Position numbers and translations under genes: made by a program
Part shown: piece after piece, positions 23,893 through 40,955 of the stretch
Layout of the letters: each line of letters begins with the position of its first letter
Position numbering within the stretch: the first letter of the stretch is position 1
Source of the DNA: Eutreptiella sp. 'Long Island Sound 2002'
Taxonomy: Eukaryota; Euglenozoa; Euglenophyceae; Eutreptiales; Eutreptiaceae
DNA length: 64,000 bases
Assembly (NCBI GenBank): GCA_964036045.1
Contig: OZ038385.1
Coordinates: 56,481,919 to 56,545,918, forward strand
Direction of reading: 5' to 3'
Notes under the pieces: generated by a model
Seen by the model: the letters and a program-made list of their open reading frames with translations, nothing else
Told to the model about the DNA's origin: nothing
The model's database searches: none

Positions 23893-26800
23893 ATGCCCCG
23901 AACAATGTAGGAATGTCAAGATTTTAGGAACAATGTAGGACATGAACCACAGCCCAATAAGGGCTGAAGGAGCGTTTACATATTTACGTGTAAACATTGC
24001 ATAAATACATGTTTATCTATTAACATCAACCCAACCCAAATCTCACCCTTTCAAATGACAGCATTGTTCCTGATACATGGCTACATCGTTCTCACACTGT
24101 TCCTAAAACTTTTGACATCCTTCCTCCATTCTTCTTCATGGGTTTTTTTGTGTCCTACTTGTGTATAAGTTGTTTGTGGCGGATCCTTCCTCTTGGTGTC
24201 TGGTATGCAGACACCACGACTGAAAACGTGCCCTCCTTCTTCAAGAAAGACGCCTGCTAGCAGGAATGGGCTAGGTCCTAGAAACCCACGCCATTCTTCA
24301 GGCGCACATACGCTGTTGCGCCGAGCAATGCCAGTCACAAGGGCGTGTTGGCACATACCAGCTTCTGCCACCCACAAGAATTGATGGTACTTACACTTGA
24401 CACATCCAAGAACTCACTTGCCACACCCACCCCCGCCACCACTAGCCGACACAAGGCGCGACACCAAATCCCACCTCAATGAACACACCATTCCATGCCA
24501 TCCGAAATTAACTTACTTCTGCAACAGCTACACAAAGGACACGCAAGCCTCCCCACTATAAATCCTCGCATGGCTGGGCACAGGCCAGATTTGATGCTGG
24601 ACTTCGCACGCTTGAAGTGGCTTTCCTGCCCCTAGGACAAGTCATGCATTGGTGGCATCAGCTCAGTATTCGCCGTCCACAGTATAGAGGTGCACAGTTC
24701 ATTCTACAAACTCGATCGAGTGGAACCTGGCTAAGAGCTGCGGGACGCCCTACAGCCCTACAGCCCTACAGCCCTACAGCCCCCAAAGGTCCAACACTGC
24801 ATGTGGACTCGGCAACTCTTACACAGGTCAACCGCCAAAACCCAAATCGAGCCCCTACCCCTATGTCTTCCCACCACCTCTTAATCCTCCACCCAATAAC
24901 CCCTTATCCCCCAAACCCCAACAGCGGCGCCACAGCCCGACAGCACCACAGACCTGCAGCCCAACAGCCCCTCCTTAGCGCGCTAACAAAAAACAGGGAC
25001 ACCGCAATGGTGCATCCTGCCGTCCCCGAGTGACAGGTAACACTGGCAAATGCCCCAGGACCCAGGCCGCAACCCATCCCTTTTACGTGCAACAGGTTTT
25101 GATGATACTGTTCCGGCCAGACTGTTGATCATGGCCTTGGTGCGCCGATGTCGTGCAGGCGAGTTGTATCAGATGAACACTCAGCAGCATTGCGTGGGTC
25201 GCAGTGGCGCCAAGATACGCATGGAAAAGGGGGACGCCCCTGTCCAGCAGGTGCAAAACATGTGCCATGCACCCCCACTACCCCTGTCTATGTACCTATC
25301 AGATGTCAGGAAACTTGCTCCGCCCGCCTGCAGACGGCGATGGTATGGGGCTCAAATGCTGCACTTTCGATTCTGCCCGTCAGAATGCCTGCTTTCTGAG
25401 CGACGGTGCGGCTGCGTGCCCTTGGGTAAGTTCGGCGATGTCATTGCGGACCCCTTCCAGGGGGGCGGTGTTCCGGGGACGGTGGAATACAACCGGTACA
25501 CAGGGGCATGCCATGTGTGTGACCTGCTGTCGTTGATCAAATTCGGTTCGGGGGGGGGGGGGGGAGGTGGAGGAAGGGGGTGGGGATGAGATGGGGATGG
25601 GGGGGTAGTGCAGTTTTGTGGGTGAGGACGGGATGTCGGCCCCACTGCTCACAGCTGCAGAGTTCTGTCCTGGTGCGTCCAGCCTCCCAATGCGCCGCGA
25701 CGACCCCAACCGCTTGAGCAACCACAATCCAACCGCCTCAACGCTCCTGACACCTCGCGCTAACCCCCTACCCCTGCATCCAATGCAACGCCCCCCCCCC
25801 CGGGGGTCTGTCTGGGGTATGAGTGGTGGGTAGGGGGGGGGCCTCCCATGTTCCTGCTGACGGCACCTTTACATCTGTGCTCCTGTTGGCCTGTCGGTGG
25901 GTGGGTACCCACATCTTTGGTGGCTGACGCGCTGTGTGCCAGTTTTGTGGTCCTGTTGGGTTGCCAGGGCCAACTTTGGGGCGCGGGATCGGCGAGGGGG
26001 GGGGGGGATCCAACATCAGGGACCATAATGTTATTCCAATTCCTCCTCAAGCTGCATCAGGGCGAGAGCGGGATTGAGTTTAGGGGTCTTCAATCTTTGG
26101 GCACGACCCTTCAGTCACAGTGTCCTGCGGGCAAGCATGTGCGGTCCCTTGGAAAAATTTCTTGTGCTGCGGCATGCTGCGGCATGCTGCGGCATGCTTC
26201 TACCTGCACATGTGGGTACCTACATCTGTGGGAAATTGAACTCACAAACAAGAGACAACATGCACAACACTGTTGGACCGAATTCATCACTTTCACCATC
26301 CGGATCGTCTGTAGTGGGTTTGTTGACATACATCATAGCCAAATGGCGCAAAGCGTTGTTGCCCATATGCAAACGATCCTTTGTCTGGATGTGGCCCATC
26401 AAACTGAACGTTCGCTCGACATGGCAAGCAGAGCGTGGTCGTCGGACAAAGAAAACAGCAATGGTGTGCTTGGTGTTGACTGTTGACTGGATGTTGTTGG
26501 TGCAGATGACTGACTCATGACAAGACAAATAAAAACAAACTGGGGAGACATGGGGCAGGCAGAATGTCTCCCGTGCAAACAGAGCAGGAATAGGCAGCCA
26601 GACACATGAACTCAAAAAATTGGATGCTGCGGCATGCTGCGGCAGGCTTCCAAACCCCTATGTGCAGCTCCAAAAAACGGGTGCTGCGGCATGCTGCGGC
26701 TGCACGTGCTTGCCTGCGGGTCCCGGGTGGCGTGGGGTCCGTTTCGCGCTAGTCCTTCTTCTCGCTTCCTCTCGAGATCGGTGTCCGCCCCATGCGGTCG

Positions 26801-27351
26801 TTTGGGGCGAGTGGCGCACAATACCTCTGCAAGGCTGCACATGGTCCACCTCCAGCCTCCCTTGGCGGCCACTGTGATCCGGCCGCCTGCCCTGTGCTGC
26901 CCTGCCCCCCCCCCCCCTCCGCAGATCCGGAAGCCGCCCCCCGTACGACCCCGCGGCACTCCGCAATAATGATCGGCCCCCCGGCGATGGGGTGCTGCAG
27001 TCCCAATCGTGCCTCCTCCCCTCACCCCCCCCCCCCCCCATCGGTGCCTGGGCAGGCACGTGTAAGCAGACGGGCCGTCCAGAACTTGCACTTCTTCATG
27101 CGCGACCAGGAGCCGCTTGAGCAAGTTGAACCCAAGGCTGCAGCCGACGGGGCTTTCAGGCAGAGCAGGTGGCCACCGCCGAGGTCTCGCGCGTGCTGGC
27201 TCAGCACCAAGCAGGCTTTGTTTACAAGAAGGGGGGGGGTCTTTTGGCTCTGAGACCCACCCACCAAAATCTTGACCCAAAGTTTGGCTGAGGGAAACTC
27301 AAGTTTGAATAAGCGGCCCTTCGTGGGACCCACCGAGACAGCCCCCCCTAC

Positions 27352-27461
27352 GTATCAATTCCTCATACACAAAGCCTGACGCCAGGTGGCCGGCCGGCAG
27401 GTGACGGAACAGCAGATGGCGTTCTTCTGGCAGACCCTTGAACCCGTGGGACGTGGAATGT
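27352..27461 (-). CDS. Possible isolated exon, unknown
   Basis: The minus-strand frame HGFKGLPEERHLLFRHLPAG followed by HLASGFVYEELI is unlike the flanking simple sequence. It is bounded by cag (near 27462) and C|GTAGGG. I cannot link it in phase to a neighbour or name a family; it could be a gene relic. Confidence 0.2.
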
Positions 27462-28292
27462 CTGATGTGCTCTGCCCCTGCCCCCCCCCCCCCAACCAAC
27501 CGCAGCTCATTCTGGGACTTAAGTCACATAATTCTTCGGGGCGTGCCGATTTGCCCTGTTCGAGGGTGAGCTCAACGAAGGTGTTTGGTAGAGGGCCATG
27601 ATGTCAGGTTTTGAAATAAGCCGCATGATCCCGACCGCATGCCAGACTCACTCAGTTCAATCGTGGCAATCGCTACAATCTCAATGTTCGTTGCCTTGCT
27701 GCTCTGCAGCGCAAACCAGGGCTGGTTGGTGGAGGCCCGGGGGGGGGGGGTTTACTATTGCACCTCATGTACCAGCCCTCAGCAATCATGGAAGCAATGC
27801 CAGCGTAGGTACTGGCGGGGTTGGCTTGTGACGCTGAAACGCCGATGGTGTTCTGGGGCGTAACTGGCGGCACCGCAGCATGGGGCGCGCGGGTGCACTG
27901 CACCCGCAGTGCGCCTGCTCCAGTCATGGCACGACCCAACCCCCAACCCTCTGCGCTTCAGCGCTGCAGTATGAACGTGACGAGCCCATCCTGCACCCAC
28001 TCCCCGTCCCCTACCACGTGTTTCGCGGACGGCGTGGGTCGTGGCGGCAGTGTTGACCGTGGGTCGATCATGGGGGTGAAGGCCGATGCTGTGGGGGCGG
28101 GGGCGTGTGCGCCCCTGACTCGCTGTTGCCAGGCTGCCCCCTTCCCCCTCAGGTACACCACTTGTCAGCGATGACGTCGACGACTGCACGCGCCGTTGCC
28201 GGCCAGCGGGACCCGCCAGGACAGCGTCCCGTAGCGCGTGCGCCACGTGTTGTGCCGCAGGCCACAAAGCGAAGTCAGCGAGGCCCGGGATT

Positions 28293-32517
<4,225 letters not shown>

Positions 32518-35500
32518 CACGGGAGAGGACGAAGGCCTGTAAGTCAATGGTGTTGCGGGGAACCACAAGTGCCCCTAACAATCCCCACCCCTTGGTGCAA
32601 GGGCATCTTTGTGCAATGGAGCATCACTCCCACGGTGCACCATGGAATTAAAAGACCGGTTGAAGGCTCCCACATTTAAGGTTTGCTGCGTTGATGTATG
32701 CGCTGATGTGCCTTTTTTTTTTTGCCATGGCGTGAATTCTTGGGTGGTCTTCCCACTAATGTAGGCTAGTAATGAACGGTAAGTACGCACGCAAGACAAT
32801 GGCACGAAGAAAAGCTGCTATCATCACCTTTCATAGTTGCACCCCCACCCATTATGTTTGCTTGCCGACAAGACGATCTCATGCGCCCTAAGGGTTTGCG
32901 CACCTATTTGGCGGTGAGGGATAGATAGATGTACTCTAGTAGGGTGGGACGCAGGACCTTCATTCAAGGCGTTCTCGTGGGTAAAGTTGAGCATGCACTA
33001 GAGGAAAGAGCTACTGGGTACCTCGGTTCTCCACGGCCCACTCTGGGTGATACTATATTGTGATTGGAGGGTACCCGACGGTGGTTGGTAGTTACCGACG
33101 GTGGTTGGCAAGGTGGGGGGACATCTAGGGGTGGCCCGGGTTCTTGACAAAAACAAAGCCATGAACAAGGCCATGAAGGACCTCCTTGCTTGCAAGGCAC
33201 ACCACCCCGAGGAAAGTTATAGAATTCTCAAAACTAAAACGTGGGTGTTTGCTGCTTGATTGCCGAAAAAATTGTTGTTGTGTGGGTCAGTGATGGTCAC
33301 GTTGCAGGTGCAAGTTGAAGTGTTTGACGGTCACGCCCACAAAAATCCTTGTCCCAAATTGGCTGGCAGCCGTGACGGCCCCAACGGTTGAAGGGAAACG
33401 AACGGCACTTGGAAGGTAGGCGGTGGCGGTTGGAGACCACATGATGGCCGTTGGGGGAGTAGTTGCACTGCGCGCTACTGATGGGGTGAATACACACAGA
33501 CCGGCCTGATTTTTACCCCCTCCTAAAGAACCCATTGGCCACTAAACACTGTTGGGTATCCCACAAAAGGAGGGTGGGGGCTTCGTTCTCGCCACCTGCA
33601 CTTTTTGCATCGTTCAATTCCTTTTGGCACACATGGTTCAACGTTGCAGTGAGAAGTTTGGAACTTACGTGGGTTTTGGTCGTGGAAAATGGTGTGTCGT
33701 TGCAACATGACATCACAAACACACACTTGAATGCATGGACGGGTCCACACGCATATGCCCTACGCCTTCTCACACTCAAAAGATCCGCACGCAAATAACT
33801 ACCTAAAATGGCGGGATCCCATGGGGCTTCTATCGTTTTTGTGGGGATGGATATCCCCTTGCTTTTCCATGATCCCCAAGGAACTGGTTACCGACGTATG
33901 TCTATGATTGTTGGGATCATACGAGTCGACACAAGAGACAAGTACAAAGATTCTAATCTTTTGATTTGAGTAAAGAAGTTCATGTCAAGATGCACGTTGG
34001 TGTGCAGCAACCTTTGGTGGGGTCCGCACAACACTGGTGGTGACGAATTCACACAATGGATTTAATTTTTCTCCGTGATGTAGCAACGTGAAGGCGATAT
34101 GCAAGTGATTTGTGTTGAAAGCGGATCGCACCAAGGGAACTAACACGCGAAGGAATCGGTTTTTAGGCACACGAGATCACATGACTCATGATCCCTTATC
34201 GTGTGTCGTGTAGCCCGATAATGTGGCAATTGTTTTTTGAGTTTTCGGCATGTGCACCCCACCTTTAGTTTTCACCTATGCTATCCTCATGTTGGATGGA
34301 AATGCAATGTGTGTGGAGTTGTGTTCATCCACGTTTGGCCATATTTCGCAGCATTTTACACCAATATGTGTAGCCGCCCTTGCACTCTCGGAGCCCCCCT
34401 ATTTGTGCGAAGCTTTCGGTATCGGTTGGCAACGGGATAGCACTTGCTCTTTTCGCGCATGTAGGGGAGCGCTACCGCAATACGACACCCGGGGACCACT
34501 GTATGTCTCAAATCGCGTGCCGAACGCATGCAATCTTCATCTCATTTTTGCATTTCGAAACAATGTGGGCACAAGCATATCCCTATCGCAAACAACACGT
34601 GTGTTGGTAAACATGGACGATGTCATCAGACGATTTTCCAATCCGGAACTTTTGTTTTGCGCTCCAGAAGGAGGCTTCGCCCCTAGGAAGCCTTTGGCAT
34701 CACGCAAATCGTCAAAACCGAATCCATGATTCGTACGTAATCCTTGAGGGATCGCAATAGGTGTAATGCACCGTACAGTTGAGCCCATATTGAGAAATTG
34801 AGGGGACAATTTTCCGGCACCCAAATTTGTCAAAAATCCTTGGACCCCACAAATTGAGAAGCACCATGGAATATGGCCCAAATCATGCCCTCCCACGTGC
34901 AATGTAGGTCTTGGGCTTCGTTCCCAAACCCACGTGCACTCAACAATAGTGGAATGTGAAATCCCTAAGCTGTGCGCAAATGCGGAAGGACGAACGCAAG
35001 TGCATCCTCGCTTTTCATGTAACATGGGCCTAAATGGATTCTGCAGCAGTCGTATTGATATGCGAACAAAGCGTGTTCAACAAGTAACTCGGTCATGATG
35101 CGTGAAAAATACACAGGGACATGCGGAGTGTCCCATAATAATGGTAAGGCATACCTCCAAGGACTCCAATATATCCCCCCACCCTTGTTGTTGCAATGAA
35201 AGTCGTGCGAGGAACCTTTCGGTTGGTGATGTTGTGGACAAGGCCCATGTTATCCCGGAACCGGGTTAAAGGAACGCCTTGTTGAATGGTTGAACCCTCC
35301 TTTCTTACCCATTCACCCACTTACTCACTTGTCTTCCTCACTAAAATGGTCATTCCGACGCCTATGATGACAACATGATGTCCAACCTTTCCTCTGCCTA
35401 CTGTCGGCCTTTCCTCCGTCTGCTTGATTGGATAGTTCAACTTCCACCTACAAAACTTCGCATGGTGACACTCTGAATCCGTGTCAGTGACCGTGTGTCT

Positions 35501-37459
35501 TGGTGACGCACCTAGCTGGGAATGGTGACGGCAATCTAGATGTCCAGCAATTTGGCGACAGTACAGTACAATTCGGGTCCAGCACAAGTACTAGTACTTG
35601 TGTTGGTCCCAATGTCCAGCACATACGGAATTTCTGGCGATGGGGAAATCTTGATATGCACACGCGTCCCGCCCGTAGCATGAAAGCCAGCGGGTAACGG
35701 CTGACAGAAACACATAAGTAGCAACAAATAATGTTTTCGTGAATCGCGCAATACGCATATATGAAGCAACACAGCTCTGTGCTTAGACCGCATCTATCTT
35801 TCGCCTTTTACTAAAGATAGCCGTTGGCTACAGAGCATGATGTGTATACATCAATTTTTGATACCTCTGTTCTTATACACCCCAAAAGGGGATCCATGGG
35901 ATGACTGCAAAGTAGTGCATCAACGACAGTCGGTTTCATGAGCACCAACAGGAAGTACAAAGCTGTGCTATGGTTGGTTGGTTGGTTGGTTGGTGTGCAC
36001 ACCAGATCAGTGCTTGGACCGGCCCTGCTGACCCATCGCATCATAAGGCACAGAACACACAGCAGGATGCACCGAGCCGGGTCCCCATACCCAACACCCT
36101 ACACGAGGCTATGTGAAGGCGCTGAGCTGTGATCTACGCAAGACATGTAAGGGCATCAAAACCGTGCAAAACGAGACACGCAGTGGCATCAATGAGCTGA
36201 ATCCATGGAGCTGACCGACCATTTTGCTGTGCGCAGGGGCTGGAACGCCGCGCGCTCTAAGGAATTTACTGTTGTGCCCCCGGCGTACACTGTCACCCCT
36301 GGCGTGCAGCTGTGCTATGTGGCAAGCAGGGCTAACGATTTGTCAGTTGCATCCAAATTCCACGTCACGGTTAGCACCGGGTGCAGCAAGCGCAGGTTCC
36401 AATAAAATTTTTCTTGCACAGTCAACTTTTTTACTCGGTTAAAAACCGGTTTCCAGAACCAAGTGGCCAAGAATGGTAAGTTGCAGATGGGTGGGGTTGT
36501 TGCTCGCATGGCAGTACTTGGTGCATTTTGAAGGACTTGTGGATTGATAAGTGTGGGCGTGCTGGCCCACAATGGTGGTAGACGTGGAACAAATGGAGTG
36601 GCGCTGTTGTTGAGAATCGTGGCCATGCACCATTTGATTGAAGAAAGTGATCACGTGTCTTCCACTTTCTGGTGATGTGTTGCTCCGTCACTAAGTTGAG
36701 GGTGCAATTGTTAGAAATTTGCTCATTATTGTATCCAAATTATTTTCGCATGTAGTTCCCAACCAACCTGACTCTACACAGAACCCTATCAATCGAGGGC
36801 CAGGACTAGACAACGCAGACCTAAATCTGCAAAGAAGAACGGAGATTTGCATCAAAAGTGGTGTGACATAACGATCGGTACCTACGTCCACGGATGAGGA
36901 TGAAGCTGGGAGGGAGGGGGGCGTCATTTTACCGTCTAAGACACAACGAGTGGTTGATACGATCCGTGATCTTGGGGTGTTGTTGTTGCGTGTCTCGTAT
37001 TTGCACTAGAGGCGGGATGGGCGCATCGTTAAGTGTATCAGCTGTCCCATGTTGGATGGCAAATGACAATCTAGGTACCCCCATTATGCATTAACATGGC
37101 GGTTTGGTCGGTTCCTCAATGAATGGCCGTAAGTTGTGCCAACTGTTTCACGATATTTGACCCTCAAGTATCCATTCAAACTATCTTTTGTAGGAATGTT
37201 ATCATGAAGTTCACCGACAGTCACTCGGAATGCCAATTCAACACAAAGGGTTCGACGATCCGTATCAACCCGTGCTATTCCACGAATGTTGATCGGGATG
37301 CGACAAGTATGTCTCATGTTGCAAGCACGAGGGGACCGAGGGCGGAAATCCTTGTGGAATGCGGAATTGGAAAAATCCACCTCATCCGTGGCCTCTTGTG
37401 CAAGTGCCTCGTTTATTGAGGACTAAACACTCAACTAATTAACCGAGATGATAAGGGTT

Positions 37460-37810
37460 AGGGAGCCATTTTGTTTCTCCCCAAGACGGCCGGGGTTACG
37501 CAACCATTTCACTTCCAATAGGTTACCCCTCGCCGTTGCCTCCCCTCGTCCGCGCACCGCGCGGCACCCTGTGTGAAATTTTGCATCACTTCTCCCGACA
37601 CGGTACGAGTTATGAGGCCATTTCACTTGTCCCTGACGGCACGGGTTACGTAGCCATTTTACTTCCCCCCGAGACGTCCGGGAGTACACAACGATTTCCC
37701 GTGTCCCCGAGACGTTACGGGTATATACCCTTTTTTTTGTTTCCGAGTTGGTAGAGTTTGTTCAGCCATTTCGCTTCTCCTCGGGACAGCAAAGAGTATG
37801 AGCCATAAAC
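37460..37810. repeat. Degenerate 36-37-bp tandem repeat, about 9-10 units
   Basis: Units of the form gccatttcacttcyccccgagacggyacgggttacg recur about every 36-37 bases. The best landmarks are ccattt(t/c)ac at about 37467, 37503, 37617, 37653 and 37764. Copies are strongly diverged, so the array is old. Confidence 0.7.
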
Positions 37811-40085
37811 TACTTAGGGACAAGGCGTTGAAGACTACGAGTGTTTGCAGGCAATGAGAGGAGTGGCTTTGCTGCGCCAAGCAAGCCTGTGCCCAAGCTA
37901 AGGCATGGGCTACGAACGTTATGGGAAGGATGGAAGGCACCATCGTCATCAGCATAATTGCGCGCTTGCCCATGCATGGTGAAACAAGTAATGATTTCGT
38001 TTCGAGGATTGTATTCCCCCCCCGCCCCCCATTTTGCCCTATTGTCCGTCCTATTGTGTATATTCTTTGACAATCGTGGAGTATATGTTCAATTGATACT
38101 CTCTCCCTGTTGGGATGTGGGCACCACGGGCTTACCTTGCTTGTTGTAACGAAATCTCTTTCATGTTCTTGCCTCCACAAGTCCATGATTATGGCCATGC
38201 AATGCCTATAAACCTACCCAAGGACTTGCCCATACGCCTGCCCAAAATGGTCCACACAAACCATGGAAGGGCCATGTCTTTGGGGGTTTTCGTGGCTCGA
38301 AATCCAATTCGGAGGGTGCCTTGTCCACCTAGAACCCTAACCTTTCGGGGAATCCGCCCGGTGTGACCTACCCCTCGGAATGGGCCAACGGGCGGCTTTA
38401 CCCCTCCGGTGCGCTAGATGATGCCACAGACCCATTCCCAAGGGTCCGTCTTCGAAACTTTTTCGACTTTCGGTCAGCCGAAATGGATCAAAACGGATTG
38501 AGCATTCGCCGTACGTGGCAACGGGCCTTCATGTGCCTTTGAGGTGCCACGTATGTTAAAGCAAAGGTGCTGTCTGGCCGAGCGTAAAATCACACCATCC
38601 CATAATGTCACAGAATCGAAGGCCCAATTTCGTGCAAGTTGCTTCGCATCATGGGCCGTGATATCGAGTGTTGTGTTGGCCGTTATATTGTTGGTTTGGA
38701 ATCGACCCAGCGTCTCCTCAAGGGCGCAAGTTGCAGTCCTGCAAGAAGTCCACCACATTGCCGCAATCACGAACCGTGTTACGGCTGCTCCACCGATGGA
38801 TGGTATGGCCCGTGCCAAACCTTGGTCACAACCATGGGCGATTTCAGGACCAAGGACCGAGGATGTGGCAAGCAAAGGTGTGTTTCACACCCCGGGTTTG
38901 TGAAACGCATGGGGTCGCTGTGCACAGTATATTTGGTACGATGAATTCAAAGACATCTCCGCCCGATATGAAACTCCATTCGGTCGCTTTTGCATATGTG
39001 GGAGGTCATCCCGAGGTAGCAGATGCGTCGTGGAAACTGACTGGGAACATCAGTGCTCGCTGGAAGGGGCAGATAGTTGTGCACCCGACGCGGACCGTGC
39101 GAAGGGGGCTATGTCCGCATGCACTGAGTCATTTGTAGGCCGATTCGCCGCAGATCTCACCTACAGCACGGTCCGGGATTGGGTGGCTAATGGACAAGCC
39201 GTGCGAGCACATGGAGAGAGGGCGTACATGTGCGCGCGGGTGCACACACACACATCGAGTTCAGTTTGCCCGTTGCCTGTTGAGAGGGTTGGTGAAAATC
39301 AGGCACACAGGGGCTTTGCCGCAAAGGTTGAATAGGGATAAGACGCATAGGCTTAAACCTTCCGAAACCGTTCCTTCCGAGTTGTCGCCGGCGTTGTCCT
39401 TGCCACGGGCAACCCTATTGCCTCTTGCAGCAACGACTGCTACCTTCACGGGCGGTCACGTACATCGCATTGGCCGAGCGCTTCCGGACCCTGGTGCTGT
39501 CAAAGCGAGTCTGCTTCGGATGGGTATGTTTTGGGCAGGGCTTTTCTCGGTAAAGGACTGAATGGAGGCCAGACTGATCCAAAATATCTCCAATGCACCT
39601 GCTTATCGCCTGATGCCTGATGTGCCTGCTACGCTTACTGAGCGTCTACTATGCGCCATGTGCCTTCTCTGTTTCGGTTTTGGTAAACTGGTGACCTGCG
39701 AGCAGCAGATGATGGGCGATTGCAATTCACTATTTGTGGGGATCGACGCAGCAAACAGCCCCACCATGGGGTGATTTGCATGCAGTTGAGGCGGGGTCAA
39801 CCAAGGGTCGGCGTATATTTCAGACTGGCGGGGTCCCATTGTTGCTGCAGTGGCGCCTCGTTTCCCCACAACAGGAACCCGTCGCTGCACAGCACCTCTT
39901 TCCTTTTTTCAAACACGAATCTCTGGTTGCCTTTGCCAGTGGACAGCAAGTTTGCCCTTCTAACCTGCTGCCAATCACTGGAGTCATTTGTTATCCCTCT
40001 CCAGGTCCCACATCAGATGTGGCGGGCAGCCACTGTCTGGGACAATTGCAGCAGAATACCCCCCGTGCACGCATTGCAGACGCAC

Positions 40086-40089
<4 letters not shown>

Positions 40090-40121
<32 letters not shown>
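40090..40121. repeat. (CA)n microsatellite, about 32 bp
   Basis: Pure ca dinucleotide run in otherwise unassigned sequence. Confidence 0.95.
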
Positions 40122-40125
<4 letters not shown>

Positions 40126-40867
40126 CCCACGGGCGGAATCATTTAACACGGCTGCAGTGCGGACAGAGCTGTAGATGTACTGCATGTTGGCGAACGCTGA
40201 TGTTGCTTCAAAGAATGGGCGTCACACACACACGCACACTGTGCACCTGGTTCACTCGGAGGCACATGATTGTGGCACATTGCCGGAAGGGAGAAAGACG
40301 CAAACGCAATGCAAACTCTGCACATAGCAGGCAGGTTTTCGCGTGCACTGGGGGAAGAACATAAAGAAAAGTGTGCATATACATATATGCAAGTATGACA
40401 TACGGCGTAGCATGACATACCTTGAAAGACGCGAGTGGCTTTTCTGAGCCCCGCACTGTCACCCACCATGCAACAGTGACCCCTATCGTGCTTCATCCAG
40501 TCGCCGCTTCTCATCTTGGCCCCCCTTCACAGCAGCGCTACTGGGTCTGGGATCGGCTGTCGTCGGGTTGTCGGCTTTGTGGCACCGGCAGAGTGCGCAG
40601 CAGCCAGTCCTGGCACTCTTCAGTACTGCGGGTGTGTTCTACTTGTAGCTGCCGTTCATCGTTTGCGTTGCCATGTGATGTGTATTAGGGTTCGGGCAAC
40701 TAGTGGTAGTGTGCCTGGGCGTGCATAGGCTCCGCATAACCAGTGGTTTCTTTGTTACCGCCCTCTTCCCTCAGCGGAGGATCCCTGGGTGTTCCGTTTG
40801 TCACGGTTTCGCCATGGTAAAACCGACCCAAAAATCGAACTCTCCAAATACTGACAGACAAATCGTC

Positions 40868-40955
40868 AATGTGGACGCAGCCTGCGGAAAGCCGAGCCCC
40901 TGTTGAACAGGGCCGTCCCAACAGGCGCTTCTGGAACCGCTTCACACGGAGGCAC
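40868..40955 (-). repeat. Dispersed repeat, copy 1 (partner 61488-61572, opposite strand)
   Basis: Read on the minus strand it contains gcggttccagaagc...gctttccgcaggctgcg and encodes VPEAPVGTAL then RGSAFRRLR. The partner at 61488-61572 (plus) encodes VPEPPVETAL then RGSAFRRLR. Nucleotide identity is lower than peptide similarity. Confidence 0.75.

Larger units (their letters stand above)
22899..28292. other. Intergenic region, repeats and weak coding hints only
   Basis: Between the helical-repeat gene (5' side) and DHODH (3' side). Contains the hairpin at 23835-23892, a ccctaca run (24749-24781), three 'tgctgcggca' direct repeats (26165-26195, related copies at 26629-26650 and 26680-26700), and several G/C homopolymers (25549-25563, 25796, 25996, 26905-26918, 27028-27041, 27482-27493). 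A plus-strand frame at 25400-25545 and a minus-strand frame near 27070-27180 (FNLLKRLLVAHEEVQVLDG) could be exon fragments, but no gene can be built from them. Confidence 0.5.

Noticed and set aside
25400-25545. Coding exon (DVIADPFQGGGVPGTVEYN on the plus strand)
   Set aside because: No splice sites or family support, and it runs into a poly-G tract.
34537-35025. Transposase-like ORF (a possible helix-turn-helix, AFAHSLGISHSTIVE)
   Set aside because: No DDE or other catalytic motif could be seen; too weak to call.
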